Origin: Athripsodes cinereus
Taxonomy: Eukaryota > Arthropoda > Insecta > Trichoptera > Leptoceridae
Length of the DNA: 64,000 nt
Assembly: GCA_947579605.1 (NCBI GenBank)
Contig: OX388314.1
Span: 7,440,001 to 7,504,000, forward strand
Reading direction: 5' to 3'
In this document: positions 32,851-42,788 of the stretch, in pieces
Layout: each line of letters starts with the position of its first letter
Numbering within the stretch: the stretch's first letter is position 1
Translations under genes and position numbers: made by a program
The notes under the pieces: generated by a model
Database searches by the model: none
What the model was told of the DNA's origin: nothing
What the model saw: the letters and a program-made list of their open reading frames with translations, nothing else

Positions 32851-34929
32851 AAAATATATGTATATATAGGTACCTATAAGGAAAACAGTTCTTAAAAAGG
32901 AACGAAACAATTAATGTTTCCTATATAGGCATTCCCTCCCTGTATTCCCAAAAGAAACCTTGATGAATGAATGTACATTCTTCAATATTCTGAAGTATTA
33001 TATTTTTAATTGAAATACTTCCATCAGATTTTTTTAAAGACTCATGAAAATATTAGGTCAAAATAAATACTACTCGTTGATTGAGAAAAGTACCTACCTA
33101 TATATTTATTGGAAATCGCATACCTACAATATTGTCTATGAATTTCATAATTCCATTTTCACAATTATTTTTCTTTGTTTTTTTTTCTCATGTGTCATAT
33201 TTAGTCTGTCATATGTGGTCTATGAAATTGAATGAAAATATGCCATTCTAATTTACACAAATTAGTAGTTTTCATGATGTGCAAGCATGATGTTTTAAAA
33301 CCAAAATAATCTCCAAGCTTTAAGATTCAGTTTTGTTGTATTTTTTATCACTTCCATTTTGAAATTAATTCAATATGATGAAAATGTTTTGCTTACGATT
33401 TCGGCAATCAGGAAGTCAAATTTTCATTCATTACCTCATTAAAATGTTGATATCTTTGTCAATAAATAAGATATTTGAAATATTTTTGGCCTGGAGTCTG
33501 TATAGAGTTTATTATTCAACATGCCTTTCCTAAATTAGGGATATGTACGGGCTCAAATATTTGTGCCGATTCCCACAAATACTAAGAAATAATAAAGGTC
33601 TACTATATTTTTGAAATCTGAGGCTTAAAAGCATTTCAAAATAAGTCAAAATTGTCATCTTTCCACACAAAGCATAAAGGGAACATTAAAATAGAAGAAC
33701 AATACATACCTTCTCCTTTTTTGTAATTAAGATACTTTGCAAAAATATAAATCATGTCATGTCACATCAAAAAATATAACCAGAACGTAATCATTGCAAA
33801 AAAATAATGGATACTCACCTATTTTTTCTTAATTTCCTATTCAACTACATATTTTATAAAACATCATAGGAAAAGAGAAAGTTTTATTATATTAATTCAT
33901 TTATTGCATCAAAAATTCATAAAACAACTACTCGATCAACCTTCAAGATTTTCCTGGGAACGAAGAGAAGAGAATACAGTCTTTTCCGTTCAGATTCTTT
34001 GCAATGATTGTCACTTCTTCCCACGACATTCCTAAAGCCATAATGTCGTTGTCATTAATTTATTATCAATTTAATTTCTAATTTCTTAATCATTAATTTC
34101 ATCATTGAAAAATGAGCATCCAGATCGCAATGCACCGTTTTGTGTTTCTGCAAAAAAATATACTGTTAACTCTTTAGTAATAAAAATGTAAAGCAGGTTT
34201 AATAGATTAGATAGAAAAATTAATTAGATAGAAAACGTAAATTAATTCTCACCTGATGTTAAATTAAATATTGAACGTACTTTTTGACACATCGTTCATT
34301 AATCGCCATTTTGGAATGTTATAATGACACAAATTATTGCCAGACGAATAACATATTGTTTTTGGCTTTTCAATTAGCACGTGCTTAATATTTTTAAATT
34401 GGATTATTTACGCAAAAAATATTTAAAATGTGTTTATTTGCACGAAATTAAAAATATTTTAAATGTTTTTATTTGCATGAACTTAAAAAAGTCTGATTGT
34501 GCTTATTTTTTAGAAATTAATCATAAATATTTATAGTACTTTTCATAATTAATTTTAATATGGCAATATCTTATGGCACACAATTTTGGCGGTAAAGAAC
34601 ATTTTCGCACTCTTTCAAACTCACGCAAAAAACGTATTTTTTATCTCATTCACACTTTTTTTTTACACTCTTTTTTGCTGTTTTTCTCGCTTCTGTAAAA
34701 GAAAGTACGGCATTTAGTGGGTTTTTATTTGAAATAGATACCTCATCTTGTAATGGTCAGGTCAATGGAACGCAAATTCCTTGAAATGGGCGAGTATAGC
34801 CCGGTCTTCGTTAGTATGTAAATTCAAAAATCATTTTTATAAGATATAAGGATAAGGATTATCTCACCACTGCTCACAGTTCTACACTCGCCTCATTTGG
34901 TAATTACTTCACACTATAATAATAATACG
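32851..34929. other. AT-rich spacer, nothing recognised
   Basis: About 2 kb without supported genes or repeat ends. Confidence 0.5.
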
Positions 34930-35195
34930 AGATTTTTACTATTGGAACGGATAAATAGTAAGTAAGCATCCGTCTTGTGAAGAAATCATCCGTCTTATTA
35001 AAAACCTCTGAGGCTAGGATCGAGAAAAAGCTTCCATAAAGTCACAAAATGACCTTACAACTTCGGCAGGAAAGCGCAGAGAGAAATTATGGATGTAAGA
35101 ATTCAGTGACAGTTCATGGATGATATGTACCATCCGAAAGCACAAATACCATGTATATTCTGAGCTAGCTCATGTGGAAAAAACCCTAAACAGAC
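34930..35195 (+). pseudogene. Old LINE copy, part left of the LTR element
   Basis: The last codons before the LTR element read HVEKTLNRL in frame and continue beyond it as RVGMTKCKRN. Together these match TWRSLNRLRTGVSRCYSN of the intact LINE ORF at 11834-14818. The left boundary is uncertain; several stops and frameshifts are present. Confidence 0.6.
35191..35195 (+). repeat. 5-bp target-site duplication, left (LTR element)
   Basis: CAGAC, repeated at 37961-37965 immediately after the 3' LTR. Confidence 0.92.
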
Positions 35196-35310
35196 TGTAA
35201 TGTATTGTATTGTCACTTATGTATGTATACCGGCAGTCAATAAAGAGTCCTCTACCTATCAACATGTCTATTCATTTCTGGACACCACATACCTCATTAA
35301 ATACATAATA
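35196..35310 (+). repeat. 5' LTR (115 bp)
   Basis: It starts TGTAATGTATTG and ends ACATAATA, so it lacks the usual CA end. It contains a polyadenylation word AATAAA at 35239-35244. It is base-for-base identical to 37846-37960. Confidence 0.95.
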
Positions 35311-35312
35311 TT

Positions 35313-35330
35313 ATGGCGACGAGGAAATTG
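35313..35330 (+). promoter_or_regulatory. Primer-binding site
   Basis: ATGGCGACGAGGAAATTG follows the LTR after two bases. TGGCGAC-type sites are used by several arthropod Ty3/gypsy elements with a tRNA-Arg-type primer (family knowledge). The exact primer is inferred. Confidence 0.65.
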
Positions 35331-35482
35331 GAAGTAAAAATAAAAAATAATAATCGTCAAATATTGAAAAGAAAAGTGTACAAATAGTCATTAATTATAA
35401 TTAAATACGTGTCAAAGTGTAAAGTATTAAAATTCAATTCAGTTATAATAAAATTTTGTATGGATTTTTGTGACAATAATTT

Positions 35483-37822
35483 GTGAAAAAATTGTTTTTG
35501 GTTAAAATAAAAAGTTGTTTTCTAAATTTAATTATGTCTAAAGCAGAGTCTGTACCGTTAAAATCTGTGTCTGATTATCAAGAATTTGTCAAAATGTCTG
35601 TACAACAAGATAAAAATATTCCAGTGCCTGTATTCGAACCAAACTCAGAAACATTCGAACTTTTTCTAGAAAGGTTAGAGTTGTATTTCAACATTGTGAA
35701 AGTGCCCGAAAGCGAAAAAGTTAGTCGGCTTTGTTTATATTTAGGAGCTGAAAAATACAAAATTTTAAGAGAAACACTATGTCCAAGACTTATAAGTCAA
35801 TGTACTTTTGAAGAATGTATCGAATGCCTAAAAGACAAATTTATATCTAAAAAGTGCACTATAGCTAAACGCTTTATATTTTATAATAGAAATCAGCATC
35901 ATAATGAGTCTGTCGGGGAGTATATTTCAACAATTAAGAGTTTGTCTATTGAGTGTAAGTTTAATGAATTCCTTGACGAAGCATTGAGAGACAAGTTAGT
36001 GTGCGGTCTTAATAATAAAGAGATGTCAAGAAGATTGCTGTCACAAGAGGAATCTCTGTCATTCAGTCAAGCGTGTAAGATTGTCTTAGACATGGAAGCT
36101 GTCGCACATAGTGCAACATTATTGCACAGGGAATCGAAGGAGTTATGTCAAGTTAATACGCAACAATCGTCAAGTGATCAACGTCAGAAGCCGTCGTATA
36201 GTCAACGTAATGAGTCTATGTCACTATACAGTGGTCAACGTCAGAAGTCGTCGTACCGTCAGCCCATGAGGTCATCGTCATATTGTCGTCAGAAGTCTTC
36301 AAGTGGGGATCGCAAGTCTGAAGAGTCATCGTTTATGTCAAAAAGATGTGATCAGTGTTATGTGTCACATAAACCATATAATTGTCCGTCCAGAAATTGG
36401 TCTTGTCACAAATGTCATGTTAGAGGACATATATCTAAATATTGTCGTAATAAGTCTACAGTGAATATTTTAAGTCTAAATTGTAATAATGTATCTAATG
36501 TTTCAGGTCCTGTTGCTTTACAGTTATTTGTAAATGATGTCAAAATATTGTTTTGTCTTGATACAGGGAGTTCATCCACCATTATAAGTTATGATATATA
36601 TAACAGATATTTTCGTCATGAAAATATGAATAGTTTTTCTGGTAAGCTGATTACAGCAAATAGTCAACAACTAGAGGTATGTGGATATATATATGTTAAT
36701 GTGCAAGGTAGAGAAAACAGTCATTGTGTTAAATTACAATTGTTGGTAGTCAAAGAGTTAACATTTCAAGCAATTCTAGGTAGAGATTGGTTGAGTGTAT
36801 TTTATCCAGAGTGGGAGGAGAATTTTAATAAGAATATTTTGTCGTATTTTGAGTCTAGTATTAATGTTGTGTCTAGTAATAATAATAGTTATAATTCTAG
36901 TAAGAATACGCGTAATCCGTGGCCTAGTGCTAAATGTCCATGGGAGAGAGTCCATTTGGATTTTTTTGATTTTAATAGTAATAAGTATTTAATTGTATGT
37001 GATTCGTTTTCAAAATGGATTGAATGTTTTTTTATGAAAAGTACTAACTGTCAAAGTGTTATTAATAAATTGGGAGAAATTTTTTCTAGGTTTTCGTTTC
37101 CTAAATTAATTGTGTGTGATAATGGTCCACCTTTTGCTAGTAAAGAATTTATAGAGTTTTGTAAATCCAAGTATATAAAATTGATGCATTCACCGCCTTA
37201 TAACCCACAGTCGAATGGATTAGCTGAGCGTTCTGTACAAACTTTTAAAAAAATGTTAATAAAGTCTCTAGCATCTAAGTATAGTAATAGTATGTCTCCA
37301 TTACAAAGATTGCTCGATTGTTTGTTTGTGTATAGATCGTCACCGTCAAGTGTCACAGGTATTTCACCTATGGCAAGTCTCTTTGTTTTTAAACCTAACA
37401 CACCTTTATCCATATTGTCAAAGCCAAATCATAATGTAAGAAATAATTGTAATATAAGTCCAAAATGTCATGTTAAAAAATTTAATATTAGTGAAAATGT
37501 TTTAGTATATTTAAGTCATATTAAAAGTCCTTTTAAGTGGTGTAAAGGTATTATTATAGATAAGTTAAGTAATTATGTATATGTCGTAAAATTGTCTGAA
37601 GGGGGAGAAGTAAGGAAGGTGCACGTCAGTGGATTAAAGAAAAGTTGTCTCTCACATAATGATGATTATATATATGACTATTTTGACCAAGATAATAATT
37701 TCAATAGTACCAGTAATTATAGTAGTCCATCTGAACCGAGTCCTAGTGTATCGACTGATTCCCATTATGTTACAAGGTCAGGTAGAATCAGTAAACCTCC
37801 AGTGAGGTTCACCACTGATTAA
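35483..37822 (+). CDS. Gag-protease-integrase polyprotein lacking RT and RNase H (779 aa)
   Basis: Gag comes first (LFLERLELYFNIVKVPESEK at about residue 53). Two zinc-knuckle-like motifs follow: C-X2-C-X3-H-X4-C starting at residue 289 and a canonical C-X2-C-X4-H-X4-C (CHKCHVRGHISKYC). An aspartic protease has LDTGSSSTIIS with Asp360 and AILGRDWL at about residue 431. After about 45 residues rich in Asn and Ser the integrase core begins: WERVHLDFFD (Asp493), VCDNGPPF (Asp546), NGLAERS (Glu582). The last two are 35 residues apart, the D,D35E pattern. The C-terminal integrase region reads WCKGIIIDKL. The zinc finger that normally starts integrase is also missing. The alternative start MSKAESVPLK (ATG 35534) fits a gag N-terminus better than 35483. 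The frame has no interruption. Confidence 0.92.
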   Translation: MKKLFLVKIKSCFLNLIMSKAESVPLKSVSDYQEFVKMSVQQDKNIPVPVFEPNSETFELFLERLELYFNIVKVPESEKVSRLCLYLGAEKYKILRETLCPRLISQCTFEECIECLKDKFISKKCTIAKRFIFYNRNQHHNESVGEYISTIKSLSIECKFNEFLDEALRDKLVCGLNNKEMSRRLLSQEESLSFSQACKIVLDMEAVAHSATLLHRESKELCQVNTQQSSSDQRQKPSYSQRNESMSLYSGQRQKSSYRQPMRSSSYCRQKSSSGDRKSEESSFMSKRCDQCYVSHKPYNCPSRNWSCHKCHVRGHISKYCRNKSTVNILSLNCNNVSNVSGPVALQLFVNDVKILFCLDTGSSSTIISYDIYNRYFRHENMNSFSGKLITANSQQLEVCGYIYVNVQGRENSHCVKLQLLVVKELTFQAILGRDWLSVFYPEWEENFNKNILSYFESSINVVSSNNNSYNSSKNTRNPWPSAKCPWERVHLDFFDFNSNKYLIVCDSFSKWIECFFMKSTNCQSVINKLGEIFSRFSFPKLIVCDNGPPFASKEFIEFCKSKYIKLMHSPPYNPQSNGLAERSVQTFKKMLIKSLASKYSNSMSPLQRLLDCLFVYRSSPSSVTGISPMASLFVFKPNTPLSILSKPNHNVRNNCNISPKCHVKKFNISENVLVYLSHIKSPFKWCKGIIIDKLSNYVYVVKLSEGGEVRKVHVSGLKKSCLSHNDDYIYDYFDQDNNFNSTSNYSSPSEPSPSVSTDSHYVTRSGRISKPPVRFTTD

Positions 37823-37830
37823 AATAAAAT

Positions 37831-37845
37831 GTAAGGGGGAAAGAG
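37831..37845 (+). promoter_or_regulatory. Polypurine tract
   Basis: GTAAGGGGGAAAGAG directly abuts the 3' LTR, as required for plus-strand priming. Confidence 0.8.
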
Positions 37846-37960
37846 TGTAATGTATTGTATTGTCACTTATGTATGTATACCGGCAGTCAATAAAGAGTCC
37901 TCTACCTATCAACATGTCTATTCATTTCTGGACACCACATACCTCATTAAATACATAATA
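37846..37960 (+). repeat. 3' LTR (115 bp)
   Basis: Identical to the 5' LTR at 35196-35310; followed by the CAGAC duplication at 37961-37965. Confidence 0.95.
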
Positions 37961-38190
37961 CAGACTAAGGGTGGGAATGACTAAGTGTAAAAGAAATCAT
38001 CAGAAGTGCGACTACTTGGACGAAGAGGACACGAGCTGTGACTGTGGGGAGGTGTAGAGTGATTCTCGCTTATTGCAATACCATTGAATGCTTGTGGTGA
38101 GAATGACATAAGGATGGCTAACGACAAAGCGGTATAATTATGATGCTGCATACTGGAGTAGTAAGTCTGGACTCGAAAAGCAAGTAAGTA
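37961..38190 (+). pseudogene. Old LINE copy, part right of the LTR element
   Basis: The frame continues RVGMTKCKRNHQKCDYLDEE and DTSCDCGEV, matching the C-terminal cysteine cluster of the intact LINE ORF. It ends CTCGAAAAGCAAGTAAGTAT, the same (TAAG)n terminus seen at 14838-14847. Confidence 0.75.
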
Positions 38191-39532
38191 TTATGGAAAA
38201 ACATCAAATAATACAAATTCAACAACAACAATCACCGATCAAATTATATTTTCGAGGAGTGGTGTTCCGGGAATAGAACTCGTCTCCAACGCTTTTCTAT
38301 AAGTTTTCGAGTGTTAAGAGAGATGATGCTGCAATGGTACAAAGGGATAGATTTTTGCTCTAATCAGTGGTGGTTTCTTGCCTTGTTGTTCAACGTTTAT
38401 TAATAAGACAATGAATTATAACACATCTATCATACCTAACACAATAGTAGAGTCATGAATATAATACTGAAAATCATATATTAATACAAACTGCTTTCTA
38501 CAAAGTAGATTATAACAAGGTAAGAAATTATTAGTTTAAGTACCCCCTCGATGAAAATTCATAACGGATGTCAAATGAACATAAGTAAAAGATTCAAGCT
38601 TATTATGATAATAATAATAATATGTTATTATAATCATTAGATATAATTATTTTCTCTACATCGACCTGAGTGTTCACGGTAATACTTTGCTATGTATGTG
38701 AGAGTGGAGTTATGCAAGTACTACTATCAAAGCCAAGGCAGGCAATCATTCATATTCTTCTTCTTCTTATTCCACAACACATATTATTATTATTATTATT
38801 ATTATCCATACTCCTAGTTATGACGATTATATTTCCATCACAAAATCATCATGCGATACAAACGATGATAAATGATTTGTTGATTTAAATCAACACAATT
38901 CATAATAAGCCTTGCCTAGTTAATACACACTACCAAAGTAGGTACCTATGTAAATACACACAAATTATTCTGAATCATATATATACATGGCTTCAAACTA
39001 TAGTAGAATTATATAACGATTTAAATAAAGAGATTGTACACATCCCGCTCTAAACAGAATATAATATGTCGGTTACTTAAAAGTTATGGAAAATATTATC
39101 ATAAAATCATAATCAAATTGAAATATTCATTGAAATCAAAACATTATAGAAAAAATATATTTATCAAATACGGTTTTTCTTTTTTATCACCTTTCGTAAC
39201 AGTATGCACATACGCATCAACTGATGTCAACAAAACACGGGAAAAACCAACTGACATTTCGTATATACACAACATAATGAGTACATCAGCAACTAACAAC
39301 CTATCGTGAACATTTCATCCTAAGTGAATATAAAAAAATAACAATATAATTAAAAGATAATAAACGGTAGCGAAATAAAACTCATCATCTAGAAACATTT
39401 CACTTTGCGACGTATACATACTTACGTAAATAATAATTAAAAATATGTAAAAAATAAAATACGAGTTACAAATAAGCCCTCGAGGTAACTAATTTTGTAC
39501 AATAGATAACGCAACTAAAATATCATATAGTT
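38191..39532. other. AT-rich spacer; possible family A 5' fragment and a (TTA)n run
   Basis: 38262-38322 (GGTGTTCCGGGAATAGAACT, then AAGTTTTCGAGTGT) may be a family A 5' fragment. A (TTA)n microsatellite is at about 38784-38806. No gene was recognised. Confidence 0.4.
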
Positions 39533-39982
39533 CAGTGGTTCCCAACCTTTTTCTCCTCGCGAACCAAAAGTAAAATTCAACAGAATTTGGCGAACCCCCT
39601 ATGTAGTCGTTAATGATAGACAAAAATAATAAAATTTTGTAGAACATTTAATTTACATATTGCACAAACATTAATGGGACTAAAATGATTAATATTAATC
39701 AGACTAAAATGATTAATATTAATAAGTCTAAAATAAGCTATAAAAATTGAATACAAAATAAATTTAACAAACTGGTTCTTATTTCAGCACATGTTCCCTT
39801 TGAAAAAGCTCTTAATGGGATATTTTTGGCTGTTTCATGGAACAAAGCAATTGAAAGTTTGGCTCAATATCTGACAATTTCAGTCTTAGATCAGGTTCTG
39901 CATTTAACCTGTTTCTATATTTATCTTTCAGATAAGTATATGTTGAAAATCCTTTCTCGCACAGATATGTTGAGATGAATCA
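39533..39982 (-). mobile_element. hAT DNA transposon remnant (transposase end plus TIR)
   Basis: CAGTGGTTCCCAACCTTTTT at 39533 is a classic hAT terminal inverted repeat. Upstream on the minus strand lies the matching transposase C-terminus. The other TIR was not found, so the element is truncated or decayed. Confidence 0.8.
39812..39979 (-). pseudogene. hAT transposase C-terminal (dimerisation) fragment
   Basis: The minus strand reads STYLCEKGFSTYTYLKDKYR, then NRLNAEPDLRLKLSDIEPNF, then QLLCSMKQPKISH and a stop (39812-39814). The CEKGFST, then KYRNRLN arrangement is typical of the C-terminal hATC domain of Buster/ZBED-type hAT transposases (family knowledge). An upstream stop closes the frame, so only about 55 residues remain. 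It would once have cut and pasted the element using the TIR 280 bp away. Confidence 0.8.
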
Positions 39983-40666
39983 GTCTCTCAATAGACAACA
40001 TTATATACATAAGCACTTGTTATCATAAAAAATACCTTCTTGAATATTTAGTTGAATTAGTTACATCATAATAATAACCAGAGCTAGGAATTTACGATTA
40101 ACAGATTAATGAGTTAACTAACTTCTATTTAAACTGTGATTAACTTTTACATTATTCACATTTATTTTTAAAATGGAACGTGAACTCTCGTAAAAAAGTA
40201 TTACTGTTATCTGCTGGTTTAAAAAAGCAGTCGAGGATTTTGTTTTAGTTTTCAGAGCCCGACTTTTTAGCTCTGGTAAGTTTCCAAAGACAATTTACAA
40301 GAACTAGACTATGTACTTTTGACTAAAATACAAACAAATACATTAAACACCTTAGGTGGTACAGTTTTGTTTATGTATTGTGTACGCGTTTTTTTTTGCT
40401 CCCAGCTCGCTGAAATCAAACGAAACGATTAACTGTAACTAGAGTAGCATTTTCAATAAAAAATAATTAAAAATGAGTTAATCTTTCTCCTTAACTGATT
40501 AACAATCGACTGAGTTGGATAATTGATTAACGGTGGACAACAATATGCGGACAGTATGGGAAAATTGTTCTATTAGTCTACTAATGAAATTTGATTTGAG
40601 AAGATCAAATTTTGGATTCGGTTAATTTACATTTTTGAACGAAAAATCAAATATGAATTTGAATAA
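39983..40666. other. AT-rich spacer, nothing recognised
   Basis: No supported feature was seen. Confidence 0.5.
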
Positions 40667-40925
40667 ATGGTGAATGATATGGCTGCGTGGTTGGAAGACG
40701 CAAATTATTTTTTAAAAAAGCCGCCTCTGGGTCTGCGAGAGGAGGCGAATATAGAGAGCTTTAGAAGAAGGCTGAAGACGTACCTTTTTGGCGGGAGTTT
40801 CGGGCGATGGACACGGTATACGGCGCCCTTGAGGTCATGTTATGACTAAACGACGCTTTACAAATTGACCATGTATGTGGTAGGTATTTGATTTAATGTT
40901 GAAAAAAATAAATAAACAAAAATAA
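40667..40925 (+). pseudogene. CR1/L2-like LINE 3' end
   Basis: The frame at 40667-40849 reads AAWLEDANYFLKKPPLGLRE, then EANIESFRRRLKTYLFGG. LR, then S-FRRRLKTYLF is the usual end of CR1/L2/Rex-type reverse transcriptases (family knowledge). It is followed by a short UTR and an AAATAAATAAAC-type tail. Extreme 5' truncation. Confidence 0.6.
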
Positions 40926-41597
40926 TAAAATCTATACAGTCGAAATGAAAAAACTTACCAATTAAAATCGTACAAATCTGTAAAATTCCAATTATTATAA
41001 GGAAATTCGTTGGAAAATTTTAATATAATTATGATATATTTTGTGTGAAAATAGTAAATTAAAAACACAAAACAAATAAATAAATTAACACATCGAAATT
41101 ATTATGTAAAATATTCACAAATTTCAATAAAACTGTATGAAAGAGTCAATTGTTTCCTTCTGTTTGAATTTGAACTATGGTGCTAGGAATGTTCGTTCCA
41201 TATTTGAAATTTTATTAGCATATCTCATAGATAGTTTCACAGTGTATTTTAATATTCGCTTAGGTACCTAAGCATCATCAAATAATGTTCTATTTGATTG
41301 TTTTTAAAAATACGTACCTACCTAGTTTTCAGTAGGTATTTTGTAATTAAACATAACTATAACTACGTTGGATATATTTCATTACTAATGCTTAATGCAG
41401 ATACCGAATTATTTTTGCCACAACTTTTAGAGGTTCTGTTTATTCTATTACACTTCATACGTTTATTCACTTACACGTTTCTCACTCAAGAATGAATTAA
41501 ACCTTAAAAAAGACAAGTATAAGTAAAGCATTTAATTTCTTCAATTCAGAGATGATGTATGTTACCCACCTTGAACGTCTCAACTTTTATTGGCCAC
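40926..41597. other. AT-rich spacer, nothing recognised
   Basis: No supported feature was seen. Confidence 0.5.
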
Positions 41598-41853
41598 TAT
41601 ACTACTACCACTATACCATCACGGCATATCCCACAAGTGGGGTAGCCAGCAGATCAGCTGTATGTAAGAAACATACAAACTGTCTTCTTCGTGCCAGTAT
41701 AAAATCAAGACATTCAGGATGGGTGGCAAACCTCAACGCTGAATTTAAGATGTAAAATGTCTTATTTTTTTCGAACACCTGCCTTTTACAGGACACTCGA
41801 AAACTTAAGGAGAAGAGTGGGAGACCAATTCTTTACCGGGTGCTCCACGGGAC
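41598..41853 (-). mobile_element. Family A retroelement, full length
   Basis: The element runs from the (CTA)n tail and CCATCACGGCATATCCCACA through a GATGGGTGGCAAACCTCAAC block and TCGAACACCTGCCTTTTACA to ACCGGGTGCTCCACGGGA. It differs from 61671-61919 at only a handful of positions and shares its private variants (CTGTATGTAAGAAACATACA), so the two are one young subfamily. Confidence 0.92.
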
Positions 41854-41939
41854 GGGATTTTTAACTACCTTATATAATATTTATATTTTGTATTTTTTTT
41901 TTCAATTTACCTATACAGATAATAAAATATTATTTAACT

Positions 41940-42152
41940 TCTACTTCTACTACTACTATTTCACCATCATATCCCAGACGGATCAACTACAATAAACATG
42001 CAGATTGTTTCTTCTGGGTTAGCAAAAAAATCATCGCTGAAATTAAGATGTATATTGTCTTTTTCTTCGAATACTTGTCTTTTACAGGACATTCGAAAGC
42101 TTACGGAAAAGAGTGGGAGACCTATTCTTTGACGGGTGCTTCATGGCATCTC
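41940..42152 (-). mobile_element. Family A retroelement, internally shortened
   Basis: A (CTA)n tail, CACCATCATATCCCAGACGG, TACAGGACATTCGAAAGCTT, then GACGGGTGCTTCATGG. It lies 90 bp from another family A copy in the same orientation. Confidence 0.8.
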
Positions 42153-42177
42153 TACTTTACCCATGGTTTTATTGAAA

Positions 42178-42201
42178 CACATTACATTACATTACATTAC
42201 A
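42178..42201 (+). repeat. Short (ACATT)n microsatellite
   Basis: About five tandem ACATT units. Confidence 0.8.
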
Positions 42202-42280
42202 TGAAAACGAAACGAAAACGTAACACTTAAATGTGTTTTGACTAGACCCACAGTTGTTGTGTTTGTTATTAATTAATAAA

Positions 42281-42469
42281 TCGGCTTCTGTGTTAGAGTA
42301 GGTATCTTGTGATTGTGTATGCATCAAGGGTTGGATTCCCCATTGAACCAACCCACCCTTTTCATTAGCACCTTTGAAATGGTCGAATAACTGTGAAAGA
42401 TGTACAAGACTATATTTGGGTTTATAACAAAAACCTACATACGTCATTAAAATAAAGAAAAATAAAAAA
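42281..42469 (+). mobile_element. tRNA-derived SINE (family C), diverged
   Basis: A B-box-like GGGTTGGATTCCCC is followed by an ACTGTGAAAGATGTACAAGA block and ATATTTGGGTTTATAACAAA, the family C body, and an A-rich tail. Confidence 0.7.
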
Positions 42470-42560
42470 GGTGTTAATCGACGCCGAGGAAACGATATAA
42501 TATATCATCATTGTATGTAATTCAATTAGGAAATAAAGTACTAATATTTATTAAAGTAAA

Positions 42561-42788
42561 CCCGGTAAAGAATTGGTCTCCCACTCTTCTCCATAAGTTT
42601 TCGAGTGTCCTGTAAAAGGCAGGTGTTCGAAAAAATAAGACATTTTACATCTTAAATTCAGCGATGAGGTTTGCCACCCATCCTGAATGTCTTCATTTTA
42701 TATTGGCACGGAGAAGACAGCTTGCATATTTTATATGCAGCTGGTCTGCTGGCTACCCCACTTGTGGGATATGCCGTGATGGTATAGA
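42561..42788 (+). mobile_element. Family A retroelement, near full length
   Basis: CCCGGTAAAGAATTGGTCTC, AGCGATGAGGTTTGCCACCC and GGCTACCCCACTTGTGGGAT are present, and it ends GCCGTGATGGTATAG with almost no tail repeats. Confidence 0.92.

Larger units (their letters stand above)
35196..37960 (+). mobile_element. RT-less LTR retrotransposon, 2,765 bp
   Basis: The element has two identical 115-bp LTRs, a CAGAC target-site duplication, a primer-binding-like TGGCGACGAGG two to three bases inside the 5' LTR, and a purine tract (AAGGGGGAAAGAG) just before the 3' LTR. One long ORF encodes gag, protease and integrase only. Autonomous Ty3/gypsy elements are usually about 5 kb. The short length is explained by absence of reverse transcriptase and RNase H. 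Identical LTRs and a perfect duplication indicate a young insertion, so reverse transcriptase must have come from another element. Confidence 0.93.

Noticed and set aside
35196..35310. The 115-bp repeats as independent short elements
   Set aside because: Their identity, spacing, primer site, purine tract and single CAGAC duplication show they are the two LTRs of one element.
38670..38888. 72-aa plus-strand frame rich in leucine and isoleucine
   Set aside because: It is driven by (TTA)n and CTT-rich simple sequence.
42187..42447. 86-aa minus-strand frame
   Set aside because: It covers a microsatellite and the reverse of a family C SINE; translation of repeat sequence only.
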